Source: Litoditis marina (Eukaryota; Nematoda; Chromadorea; Rhabditida; Rhabditidae). From it: a stretch of 64,000 bases of DNA. Made by a program: the position numbers and the translations under genes. The DNA lies in NCBI GenBank assembly GCA_964036275.1, contig CAXIWQ010000381.1:30894-94893 (forward strand). Direction: 5' to 3'. Positions within the stretch are counted from its first letter, which is position 1; the number at the start of each line of letters is the position of its first letter. This document shows, piece by piece, positions 49,901-61,648 of this stretch. The notes under the pieces were generated by a model, which saw nothing but the letters and a program-made list of their open reading frames with translations, was not told where the DNA came from and did not search any database.

Positions 49901-51361
49901 TAATACGACAATCTATTCTGTGGCGCACAGCCACAAAGACGAATTAACGCGGTTATTGACATTTTGACTTGCAGCTACAAAAAAAAAATCATACGGCTAT
50001 CAAGTCTGTTGCTCCCAGCTACGAAAACCTAATACGACTTTATATTCTGTGGCGCACAGCCACAAAACACGAAATATTGCGGTTATCGACTCTTTGCCTT
50101 GCAGCTACAGAAAAAAAATCATACGGCTATCAAGTCTGTTGCTCCCAGCTACAAAAACCTGATACGACAATCTATTCTGTGGCGCACAGCCACAAAAGAC
50201 AAATTAACGCGGTTATTACCTCTTTGCCTTGCAGCTACAGAAAAAAGTTCATACGGCTATCAAGTCTGTTGCTCCCAGCTACAAAAACCTAATACGACTA
50301 TATATTCTGTGGCGCACAGCCACAAAATACGAATTAACGCGGTTATCGACTCTATCAAGTCTGTTGCTCCCAGCTACAAAAACCTAATACGACTATATAT
50401 TCTGTGGCGCACAGCCACAAAATACGAATTAACGCGGTTATCGACTCTTTGCCTTGCAGCTACAGAGAACAGTTCATACGGCTATCAAGTCTGTTGCTCC
50501 CAGCTACGAAAACCTAATACGACTTTATATTCTGTGGCGCACAGCCACAAAACACGAAATATCGCGGTTATCGACTTGTTGGCTTGCAGCTACAGAGAAA
50601 AGTTCATACGGCTATCAAGTCTGTTGCTCCCAGCTACAAAAACCTGATACGACAATCTATTCTGTGGCGCACAGCCACAAAAGACAAATTAACGCGGTTA
50701 TTACCTCTTTGCCTTGCAGCTACAGAAAAAAGTTCATACGGCTATCAAGTCTGTTGCTCCCAGCTACGAAAACCTAATACGACTTTATATTCTGTGGCGC
50801 ACAGCCACAAAAGACAAATTAACGCGGTTATTGACTCTTTGCCGTGCAGCTACAGGAAAAAGGTTATACGGCTATCAAGTATGTTGCTCCCAGCTACAAA
50901 AACCTAATACGACTATCTATTCTGTGGCGCACAGCCACAAAATACGAATTGACGCGGTTATCGACTCTTTGCCTTGCAGCTACAGAGAATATTTCATACG
51001 GCTATCAAATCTGTTGCTCCCAGCTACAAAAACCTAATACGACAATCTATTCTGTGGCGCACAGCCACAAAAAACAAATTATCGCGGTTATCGACTTGTT
51101 GGCTTGCAGCTACAGAGAAAAGTTCATACGGCTATCAAGTCTGTTTCTCCCAGCTACAAAAACCTAATACGACTATATATTCTGTGGCGCACAGCCACAA
51201 AAGACGAATTAACGCGGTTATTGACTCTTTACCTCGCAGTTACAGAGAACATTTCATACGGCTATCAAATCTGTTGCTCCCAGCTACAAAAACCTAATAC
51301 GACAATCTATTCTGTGGCGCACAGCCACAAAGACGAATTAACGCGGTTATTGACATTTTGA
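46995..51361 (+). repeat. Further related higher-order copies (offset ~3,452 bp)
   Basis: Monomers at 47,002-47,585 recur at 50,454-51,037 in the same order (offset 3,452 bp). The intervening block holds the 8-bp-deleted monomers at about 48,055 and 48,440 and the 35-bp-deleted monomer at about 50,350. It is an older, rearranged relative of the 3,457-bp unit. Confidence 0.72.
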
Positions 51362-52804
51362 CTTGCAGCTACAAAAAAAAAATCATACGGCTATCAAGTC
51401 TGTTGCTCCCAGCTACAAAAACCTAATACGACTATATATTCTGTGGCGCACAGCCACAAAAGACGAATTAACGCGGTTATTGACTCTTTGCCTCGCAGTT
51501 ACAGAGAATATTTTATCAAATCTGTTGCTCCCAGCAACAAAAACCTGATACGACAATTTATTCTGTGGCGCACAGCCACAAAAAACAAATTAACGCGGTT
51601 ATTACCTCTTTGCCTTGCAGCTACAGAAAAAAGTTCATACGGCTATCAAGTCTGTTGCTCCCAGCTACGAAAACCTAATACGACTTTATATTCTGTGGCG
51701 CACAGCCACAAAAGACAAATTAACGCGGTTATTGACTCTTTGCCGTGCAGCTACAGGAAAAATGTTATACGGCTATCAAGTATGTTGCTCCCAGCTACAA
51801 AAACCTAATACGACTATCTATTCTGTGGCGCACAGCCACAAAATACGAATTGACGCGGTTATCGACTCTTTGCCTTGCAGCTACAGAGAACAGTTCATAC
51901 GGCTATCAAGTCTGTTGCTCCCAGCTACGAAAACCTAATACGACTTTATATTCTGTGGCGCACAGCCACAAAAGACAAATTAACGCGGTTATTGACTCTT
52001 TGCCGTGCAGCTACAGAGAACAGTTCATACGGCTATCAAATCTGTTGCTCCCAGCTACAAAAACCTAATACGACAATCTATTCTGTGGCGCACAGCCACA
52101 AAAGACGAATTAACGCGGTTATTGACTCTTTGCCTCGCAGTTACAGAGAACATTTCATACGGCTATCAAATCTGTTGCTCCCAGCTACAAAAACCTAATA
52201 CGACAATCTATTCTGTGGCGCACAGCCACAAAGACGAATTAACGCGGTTATTGACATTTTGACTTGCAGCTACAAAAAAAAAATCATACGGCTATCAAGT
52301 CTGTTGCTTCCAACTACAAAAACATAATACGACTTTATATTCTGTGGCGCACAGCCACAAAATACAAATTAACGCGGTTATTGACTCTTTGCCTTGCAGT
52401 TACAGAGAACATTTCATACGGCTATCAAATCTGTTGCTCCCAGCTACAAAAACCTAATACGACTATCTATTCTGTGGCGCACAGCCACAAAATACGAATT
52501 AACGCGGTTATCGACTCTTTGCCTTGCAGCTACAGAGAACAGTTCATACGGCTATCAAATCTGTTGCTCCCAGCTACAAAAACCTAATACGACAATCTAT
52601 TCTGTGGCGCACAGCCACAAAATACGAATTATCGCGGTTATCGACTTGTTGGCTTGCAGCTACAGAGAAAAGTTCATACGGCTATCAAGTCTGTTGCTCC
52701 CAGCTACAAAAACCTGATACGACAATCTATTCTGTGGCGCACAGCCACAAAAGACAAATTAACGCGGTTATTACCTCTTTGCCTTGCAGCTACAGAAAAA
52801 AATT

Positions 52805-53843
52805 CATACGGCTATCAAGTCTGTTGCTCCCAGCTACGAAAACCTAATACGACTTTATATTCTGTGGCGCACAGCCACAAAAGACAAATTAACGCGGTTA
52901 TTGACTCTTTGCCGTGCAGCTACAGGAAAAAGGTTATACGGCTATCAAGTATGTTGCTCCCAGCTAAAAAAACCTAATACGACTATCTATTCTGTGGCGC
53001 ACAGTCACAAAATACGAATTAACGCGGTTATCGACTCTTTGCCTTGCAGCTACAGAGAACAGATCATACGGCCATCAAGTCTGTTGCTCCCAGCTACAAA
53101 AACCTAATACGACTATATATTCTGTGGCGCACAGCCACAAAAGACGAATTAACGCGGTTATTGACTCTTTGCCTCGCAGTTACAGAGAATATTTCATACG
53201 GCTATCAAGTCTGTTGCTTCCAACTACAGAAACATAATACGACAATCTATTCTGTGGCGCACAGCCACAAAACACGAAATATCGCGGTTATCGACTTGTT
53301 GGCTTGCAGCTACAGAGAAAAGTTCATACGGCTATCAAGTCTGTTGCTCCCAGCTACAAAAACCTGATACGACAATCTATTCTGTGGCGCACAGCCACAA
53401 AAGACAAATTAACGCGGTTATTACCTCTTTGCCTTGCAGCTACAGAAAAAAGGTTATACGGCTATCAAGTATGTTGCTCCCAGCTACAAAAACCTAATAC
53501 GACTATATATTCTGTGGCGCACAGCCACAAAATACGAATTGACGCGGTTATCGACTCTTTGCCTTGCAGCTACAGAGAACAGTTCATACGGCTATCAAAT
53601 CTGTTGCTCCCAGCTACAAAAACCTAATACGACAATCTATTCTGTGGCGCACAGCCACAAAAGACGAATTAACGCGGTTATTGACTCTTTGCCTCGCAGT
53701 TACAGAGAACATTTCATACGGCTATCAAATCTGTTGCTCCCAGCTACAAAAACCTAATACGACAATCTATTCTGTGGCGCACAGCCACAAAGACGAATTA
53801 ACGCGGTTATTGACATTTTGACTTGCAGCTACAAAAAAAAAAT
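52805..53843 (+). repeat. 8-monomer higher-order repeat, copy 1 (1,039 bp)
   Basis: Marked by CGCACAGTCACAAAATAC and GATCATACGGCCATC. Recurs at an offset of 1,039 bp. Confidence 0.85.
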
Positions 53844-54900
53844 CATACGGCTATCAAGTCTGTTGCTCCCAGCTACGAAAACCTAATACGACTTTATATT
53901 CTGTGGCGCACAGCCACAAAAGACAAATTAACGCGGTTATTGACTCTTTGCCGTGCAGCTACAGGAAAAAGGTTATACGGCTATCAAGTATGTTGCTCCC
54001 AGCTAAAAAAACCTAATACGACTATCTATTCTGTGGCGCACAGTCACAAAATACGAATTAACGCGGTTATCGACTCTTTGCCTTGCAGCTACAGAGAACA
54101 GATCATACGGCCATCAAGTCTGTTGCTCCCAGCTACAAAAACCTAATACGACTATATATTCTGTGGCGCACAGCCACAAAAGACGAATTAACGCGGTTAT
54201 TGACTCTTTGCCTCGCAGTTACAGAGAATATTTCATACGGCTATCAAGTCTGTTGCTTCCAACTACAGAAACATAATACGACAATCTATTCTGTGGCGCA
54301 CAGCCACAAAACACGAAATATCGCGGTTATCGACTTGTTGGCTTGCAGCTACAGAGAAAAGTTCATACGGCTATCAAGTCTGTTGCTCCCAGCTACAAAA
54401 ACCTGATACGACAATCTATTCTGTGGCGCACAGCCACAAAAGACAAATTAACGCGGTTATTACCTCTTTGCCTTGCAGCTACAGAAAAAAGGTTATACGG
54501 CTATCAAGTATGTTGCTCCCAGCTACAAAAACCTAATACGACTATCTATTCTGTGGCGCACAGCCACAAAATACGAATTGACGCGGTTATCGACTCTTTG
54601 CCTTGCAGCTACAGAGAACAGTTCATACGGCTATCAAATCTGTTGCTCCCAGCTACAAAAACCTAATACGACAATCTATTCTGTGGCGCACAGCCACAAA
54701 AGACGAATTAACGCGGTTATTGACTCTTTGCCTCGCAGTTACAGAGAACATTTCATACGGCTATCAAATCTGTTGCTCCCAGCTACAAAAACCTAATACG
54801 ACAATCTATTCTGTGGCGCACAGCCACAAAGACGAATTAACGCGGTTATTGACATTTTGACTTGCAGCTACAAAAAAAAAATCATACGGCTATCAAGTCT
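53844..54900 (+). repeat. 8-monomer higher-order repeat, copy 2
   Basis: Collinear with copy 1. One visible difference is GACTATCTATTC at about 54,540, where copy 1 has GACTATATATTC at about 53,501. Confidence 0.84.
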
Positions 54901-57794
54901 GTTGCTTCCAACTACAAAAACATAATACGACTTTATATTCTGTGGCGCACAGCCACAAAAGACAAATTAACGCGGTTATTGACTCTTTGCCGTGCAGCTA
55001 CAGGAAAAAGGTTATACGGCTATCAAGTATGTTGCTCCCAGCTACAAAAACCTGATACGACAATCTATTCTGTGGCGCACAGCCACAAAAGACAAATTAA
55101 CGCGGTTATTACCTTTTTGCCTTGCAGTTACAGATAACATTTCATACGGCTATCAAATCTGTTGCTCCCAGCTACAAAAACCTAATACGACTTTATATTC
55201 TGTGGCGCACAGCCACAAAAGACAAATTAACGCGGTTATTACCTCTTTGCCTTGCAGCTACAAAAAAGTTCATACGGCTATCAAGTCTGTTGCTCCCAGC
55301 TACAAAAACCTAATACGACTTTATATTCTGTGGCGCACAGCCACAAAAGACAAATTAACGCGGTTCTTGACTCTTTGCCGTGCAGCTACAGGAAAAAGGT
55401 TATACGGCTATCAAGTATGTTGCTCCCAGCTACAAAAACCTAATACGACTATCTATTCTGTGGCGCACAGCCACAAAATACGAATTAACGCGGTTATCGA
55501 CTCTTTGCCTTGCAGCTACAGAGAACAGTTCATACGGCTATCAAATCTGTTGCTCCCAGCTACAAAACCTAATACGACTTTATATTCTGTGGCGCACAGC
55601 CACAAAAGACAAATTAACGCGGTTATTACCTCTTTGCCTTGCAGCTACAGAAAAAAAGTTTATACGGCTATCAAGTCTGTTGCTCCCAGCTACAAAAACC
55701 TGATACGACAATCTATTCTGTGGCGCACAGCCACAAAAGACAAATTAACGCGGTTATTACCTCTTTGCCTTGCAGCTACAAAAAAAGTTCATACGGCTAT
55801 CAAGTCTGTTGCTCCCAGCTACAAAAACCTAATACGACTTTATATTCTGTGGCGCACAGCCACAAAAGACAAATTAACGCGGTTATTGACTCTTTGCCGA
55901 GCAGCTACAGGAAAAAGGTTATACGGCTATCAAGTATGTTGCTCCCAGCTACAAAAACCTAATACGACTATCTATTCTGTGGCGCACAGCCACAAAATAC
56001 GAATTAACGCGGTTATCGACTCTTTGCCTTGCAGCTACAGAGAACAGTTCATACGGCTATCAAATCTGTTGCTCCAGCTACAAAAACCTAATACGACAAT
56101 CTATTCTGTGGCGCACAGCCACAAAATACGAATTATCGCGGTTATCGACTTGTTGGCTTGCAGCTACAGAGAAAAGTTCATACGGGCTATCAAGTCTGTT
56201 GCTCCCAGCTACAAAAACCTGATACGACAATCTATTCTGTGGCGCACAGCCACAAAAGACAAATTAACGCGGTTATTACCTCTTTGCCTTGCAGCTACAG
56301 AAAAAAATTCATACGGCTATCAAGTTTGTTGCTCCCAGCTACGAAAACCTAATACGACTTTATATTCTGTGGCGCACAGCCACAAAAGACAAATTAACGC
56401 GGTTATTGACTCTTTGCCGTGCAGCTACAGGAAAAAGGTTATACGGCTATCAAGTATGTTGCTCCCAGCAAAAAAAAAACCTAATACGACTATCTATTCT
56501 GTGGCGCACAGTCACAAAATACGAATTAACGCGGTTATCGACTCTTTGCCTTGCAGCTACAGAGAACAGATCATACGGCCATCAAGTCTGTTGCTCCCAG
56601 CTACAAAAACCTAATACGACTATATATTCTGTGGCGCACAGCCACAAAAGACGAATTAACGCGGTTATTGACTCTTTGCCTCGCAGTTACAGAGAATATT
56701 TCATACGGCTATCAAATCTGTTGCTCCCAGCTACAAAAACCTAATACGACAATCTATTCTGTGGCGCACAGCCACAAAGACGAATTAACGCGGTTATTGA
56801 CATTTTGACTTGCAGCTACAAAAAAAAATCATACGGCTATCAAGTCTGTTGCTTCCAACTACAGAAACATAATACGACAATCTATTCTGTGGCGCACAGC
56901 CACAAAACACGAAATATCGCGGTTATCGACTTGTTGGCTTGCAGCTACAGAGAAAAGTTCATACGGCTATCAAGTCTGTTGCTCCCAGCTACAAAAACCT
57001 GATACGACAATCTATTCTGTGGCGCACAGCCACAAAAGACAAATTAACGCGGTTATTACCTCTTTGCCTTGCAGCTACAGAAAAAAGGTTATACGGCTAT
57101 CAAGTATGTTGCTCCCAGCTACAAAACCTAATACGACTATCTATTCTGTGGCGCACAGCCACAAAATACGAATTGACGCGGGTATCGACTCTTTGCCTTG
57201 CAGCTACAGAGAACAGTTCATACGACTATCAAATCTGTTGCTCCCAGCTACAAAAACCTAATACGACAATCTATTCTGTGGCGCGAGCCACAAAATACAA
57301 ATTATCGCGGTTATCGACTTGTTGGCTTGCAGCTACAGAGAAAAGTTCATACGGCTATCAAGTCTGTTGCTCCCAGCTACAAAAACCTAATACGACTATA
57401 TATTCTGTGGCGCACAGCCACAAAAGACGAATTAACGCGGTTATTGACTCTTTGCCTTGCAGCTACAGAGAACAGTTCATACGGCTATCAAGTCTGTTGC
57501 TTCCAACTACAAAACATAATACGACTTTATATTCTGTGGCGCACAGCCACAAAATACGAATTGACGCGGTTATCGACTCTTTGCCTTGCAGCTACAGAGA
57601 ACAGTTCATACGGCTATCAAGTCTGTTGCTTCCAACTACAAAAACATAATACGACTTTATATTCTGTGGCGCACAGCCACAAAATACAAATTAACGCGGT
57701 TATTGACTCTTTGCCTTGCAGTTACAGAGAACATTTCATACGGCTCTCAAATCTGTTGCTCCCAGCTACAAAAACCTAATACGACTTTATATTC

Positions 57795-58832
57795 TGTGGC
57801 GCACAGCCACAAAAGACAAATTAACGCGTTTATTACCTCTTTGCCTTGCAGCTACAGAAAAAAGTGTATACGGCTATCAAGTCTGTTGCTCCCAGCTACA
57901 AAAACCTAATACGACTTTATATTCTGTGGCGCACAGCCACAAAAGACAAATTAACGCGGTTATTGACTCTTTGCCGTGCAGCTACAGAAAAATTTTATAC
58001 GGCTATCAAGTATGTTGCTCCCAGCTACAAAAACCTAATACGACTATATATTGTGTGGCGCACAGCCACAAAATACGAATTAACGCGGTTATCGACTGTT
58101 TGCTTTGCAGCTACAGAAAAAAGTTAATACGGCTATCAAGTATGTTGTTCCCAGCTACAAAAACCTGATACGACAATATATCCTGTGGCGCAAAGCCACA
58201 AAATACGAATTAACGCGGTTATTGACATTTTGACTTGCAGCTACAAAAAAAAATCATACGGCTATCAAGTCTGTTGCTTCCAACTACAAAAACATAATAC
58301 GACAATATATTCTGTGGCGCAAAGCCACAAAATACGAATTAACGCGGTTATCGACTCTTTGCCTTGCAGCTACAGAGAGCAGTTCATACGGCTATCAAAT
58401 ATGTTTTGCTCCCAGCTACAAAAACCTAATACGACAATATATTCTGTGGCGCACAGCCACAAAATACGAATTAACGCGGTTATCGACTCTTTGCCTTGCA
58501 GCTACAGAGAACAGTTCATACGGCTATCAGGTATGTTGCTCATGGCTACAAAAACCTAATACGACTTTATATTCTGTGGCGCACAGCCACAAAAGACAAA
58601 TTAACGCGGTTATTGACTCTTTGCCTTGCAGCTACAGAAAAAAGTTCATACGGCTATCAAGTATGTTGCTCCCAGCTAGAAAAACCCAATACAACTATCT
58701 ATTCTGTGGCACACAGCCACAAAATACGAATTAACGTGGTTATCGACTCTTTGCCTTGCAGCTACAGAAAAAAGTTTATACGGCTATCAAGTCTGTTGCT
58801 CATGGCTACAAAAACCTAATACGACTTTATAT
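57795..58832 (+). repeat. 8-monomer higher-order repeat, copy 1 (~1,038 bp)
   Basis: Contains the private variants GTGTGGCGCAC, GGCGCAAAGCCAC, GAGAGCAGTTC and ATGTTTTGCTCCC, all of which recur 1,038 bp downstream. Confidence 0.83.
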
Positions 58833-59880
58833 TCTGTGGCGCACAGCCACAAAAGACAAATTAACGCGGTTATTACCTCTTTGCCTTGCAGCTACATAAA
58901 AAGTTTATACGGCTATCAAGTCTGTTGCTCCCAGCTACAAAAACCTAATACGACTTTATATTCTGTGGCGCACAGCCACAAAAGACAAATTAACGCGGTT
59001 ATTGACTCTTTGCCGTGCAGCTACAGAAAAATTTTATACGGCTATCAAGTATGTTGCTCCCAGCTACAAAACCTAATACGACTATCTATTGTGTGGCGCA
59101 CAGCCACAAAATACGAATTAACGCGGTTATCGACTGTTTGCTTTGCAGCTACAGAAAAAAGTTAATACGGCTATCAAGTATGTTGTTCCCAGCTACAAAA
59201 ACCTGATACGACAATATATCCTGTGGCGCAAAGCCACAAAATACGAATTAACGCGGTTATTGACATTTTGACTTGCAGCTACAAAAAAAAATCATACGGC
59301 TATCAAGTCTGTTGCTTCCAACTACAAAAACATAATACGACAATATATTCTGTGGCGCAAAGCCACAAAATACGAATTAACGCGGTTATCGACTCTTTGC
59401 CTTGCAGCTACAGAGAGCAGTTCATACGGCTATCAAATATGTTTTGCTCCCAGCTACAAAAACCTAATACGACAATATATTCTGTGGCGCACAGCCACAA
59501 AATACGAATTAACGCGGTTATCGACTCTTTGCCTTGCAGCTACAGAGAACAGTTCATACGGCTATCAGGTATGTTGCTCATGGCTACAAAAACCTAATAC
59601 GACTTTATATTCTGTGGCGCACAGCCACAAAAGACAAATTAACGCGGTTATTGACTCTTTGCCTTGCAGCTACAGAAAAAAGTTCATACGGCTATCAAGT
59701 ATGTTGCTCCCAGCTAGAAAAACCCAATACAACTATCTATTCTGTGGCACACAGCCACAAAATACGAATTAACGCGGTTATCGACTCTTTGCCTTGCAGC
59801 TACAGAAAAAAGTTTATACGGCTATCAAGTCTGTTGCTCATGGCTACAAAAACCTAATACGACTTTATATTCTGTGGCGC
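58833..59880 (+). repeat. 8-monomer higher-order repeat, copy 2
   Basis: Second copy with the same private variants. A third partial copy lies at about 60,700-61,475 (offset 1,819 bp from copy 2, or 14 monomers). Sequence after the small insertion (61,649-62,250) matches 59,648-60,250 at an offset of 2,001 bp. Confidence 0.82.
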
Positions 59881-61468
59881 ACAGTCACAAAGACAAATTA
59901 ACGCGGTTATTACCTCTTTGCCTTGCAGCTACAGAAAACAGTTTATACGGCTATCAAGTCTGTTGCTCCCAGCTACAAAAACCTAATACGACTTTATATT
60001 CTGTGGCGCACAGCCACAAACGACAAATTAACGCGGTTATTGACTCTTTGCCGTGCAGCTACAGAAAAAAGTTTATACGGCTATCACGTATGTTGCTCCC
60101 AGCTACAAAAACCTAATACGACTATCTATTCTGTGGCACACAGCCACAAAATACGAATTAACGCGGTTATCGACTCTTTGCCTTGCAACTACAGGAAAAA
60201 GTTTATACGGCTATCAAGTCTGTTGCTCATGGCTACAAAAACCTAATACGACTTTATATTCTGTGGCGCACAGTCACAAAAGACAAATTAACGCGGTTAT
60301 CGACTGTTTGCTTTGCAGCTACAGAAAAAAGTTAATACGGCTATCAAGTATGTTGTTCCCAGCTACAAAACCTGATACGACAATATATCCTGTGGCGCAA
60401 AGCCACAAAATACGAATTAACGCGGTTATTGACATTTTGACTTGCAGCTACAAAAAAAAAATCATACGGCTATCAAGTCTGTTGCTTCCAACTACAAAAA
60501 CATAATACGACTTTATATTCTGTGGCGCACAGCCACAAAATACAAATTAACGCGGTTATTGACTCTTTGCCTTGCAGCTACAGAAAAAAAGTTTATACGG
60601 CTATCAAGTCTGTTGCTCATGGCTACAAAAACCTAATACGACTTTATATTCTGTGGCGCACAGCCACAAAAGACAAATTAACGCGGTTATTACCTCTTTG
60701 CCTTGCAGCTACATAAAAAAGTTTATACGGCTATCAAGTCTGTTGCTCCCAGCTACAAAAACCTAATACGACTTTATATTCTGTGGCGCACAGCCACAAA
60801 AGACAAATTAACGCGGTTATTGACTCTTTGCCGTGCAGCTACAGAAAAATTTTATACGGCTATCAAGTATGTTGCTCCCAGCTACAAAAACCTAATACGA
60901 CTATCTATTGTGTGGCGCACAGCCACAAAATACGAATTAACGCGGTTATCGACTGTTTGCTTTGCAGCTACAGAAAAAAGTTAATACGGCTATCAAGTAT
61001 GTTGTTCCCAGCTACAAAAACCTGATACGACAATATATCCTGTGGCGCAAAGCCACAAAATACGAATTAACGCGGTTATTGACATTTTGACTTGCAGCTA
61101 CAAAAAAAAATCATACGGCTATCAAGTCTGTTGCTTCCAACTACAAAAACATAATACGACAATATATTCTGTGGCGCAAAGCCACAAAATACGAATTAAC
61201 GCGGTTATCGACTCTTTGCCTTGCAGCTACAGAGAGCAGTTCATACGGCTATCAAATATGTTTTGCTCCCAGCTACAAAAACCTAATACGACAATATATT
61301 CTGTGGCGCACAGCCACAAAATACGAATTAACGCGGTTATCGACTCTTTGCCTTGCAGCTACAGAGAACAGTTCATACGGCTATCAGGTATGTTGCTCAT
61401 GGCTACAAAAACCTAATACGACTTTATATTCTGTGGCGCACAGCCACAAAAGACAAATTAACGCGGTT

Positions 61469-61475
61469 ATTGACT
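61469..61475 (+). other. Target-site duplication ATTGACT, left copy
   Basis: Satellite ATTGACT directly before the short insertion; the same seven bases recur at 61,649-61,655, after which the satellite continues as CTTTGCC. The first A of the right copy could belong to the tail, so the duplication is 6-7 bp. Confidence 0.8.
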
Positions 61476-61477
61476 TC

Positions 61478-61603
61478 GCATTCGCATTCATAGAGCATTC
61501 GATAGTCCACCATGAAGACTCCTATGAAGGAAAGGGACCAAGACCTTACAAGAAACTGCTGCTACAAAGATCTGTGACATGTATGATGAACACCGCCTCG
61601 TAA
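61478..61603 (+). pseudogene. Possible retroelement ORF C-terminal fragment (41 codons)
   Basis: Frame open from the 5' breakpoint to the stop, without an ATG near the start. It runs from AFAFIEHS to MMNTAS. Basic and polar, with no catalytic motif. It would be the truncated end of an element ORF, followed by a 17-bp untranslated stretch, AATAAA and the tail. It is short enough that an open frame could occur by chance. Confidence 0.35.
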
Positions 61604-61619
61604 CGAAGCGACGTGAATG

Positions 61620-61625
61620 AATAAA
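61620..61625 (+). terminator. Polyadenylation signal AATAAA of the inserted element
   Basis: Canonical AATAAA immediately before the repeated A-rich tail. Its position fits a signal carried by a reverse-transcribed RNA. Confidence 0.6.
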
Positions 61626-61648
61626 TATGAAAATATGAAAATATGAAA

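Larger units (their letters stand above)
16835..61475 (+). repeat. Satellite array, right block (~130-bp monomer)
   Basis: About 343 monomers of the same satellite, in the same orientation and phase as the left block. Subtypes shift along the block: CATGGCTAC and CTAGAAAAACCC near 18.3-24 kb; CTACGAAAACC, ACACGAAATATCGCGG and GCGGTTATTACCTC through about 19-57 kb; and GTGTGGCGCAC, GCGCAAAGCCAC and CATGGCTAC again after 57.8 kb. The first monomers (to about 17,520) are diverged, with a short monomer at AAGTTCTACGCTATC (about 17,428) and a missing C in GCACAGCACAAAAG (about 17,498). There is no inversion and no coding potential. Confidence 0.97.
61476..61648 (+). mobile_element. 5'-truncated non-LTR-retroelement-like insertion (173 bp)
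   Basis: Unique sequence between two ATTGACT copies. It ends in three AAAATATG-type units and AAAA, preceded by AATAAA (61,620-61,625). A short A-rich tandem tail, a polyadenylation signal, small size and a target duplication fit the 3' end of a 5'-truncated LINE, or a SINE mobilised by one. The plus strand has one frame open from the insertion edge to TAA at 61,601-61,603 (41 codons), including EGKGPRPYKKLLLQRS, which could be the C-terminus of a retroelement protein. The LINE clade is not determined; repeated-tail LINEs such as CR1, L2 or RTE types are candidates by tail style only. Confidence 0.72.

Noticed and set aside
54992..56614. A 540-codon open frame
   Set aside because: Same cause as the previous one: it crosses frame-shifting indels at about 55,260, 55,565, 56,073 and 56,468, and has no ATG start or domain signature.
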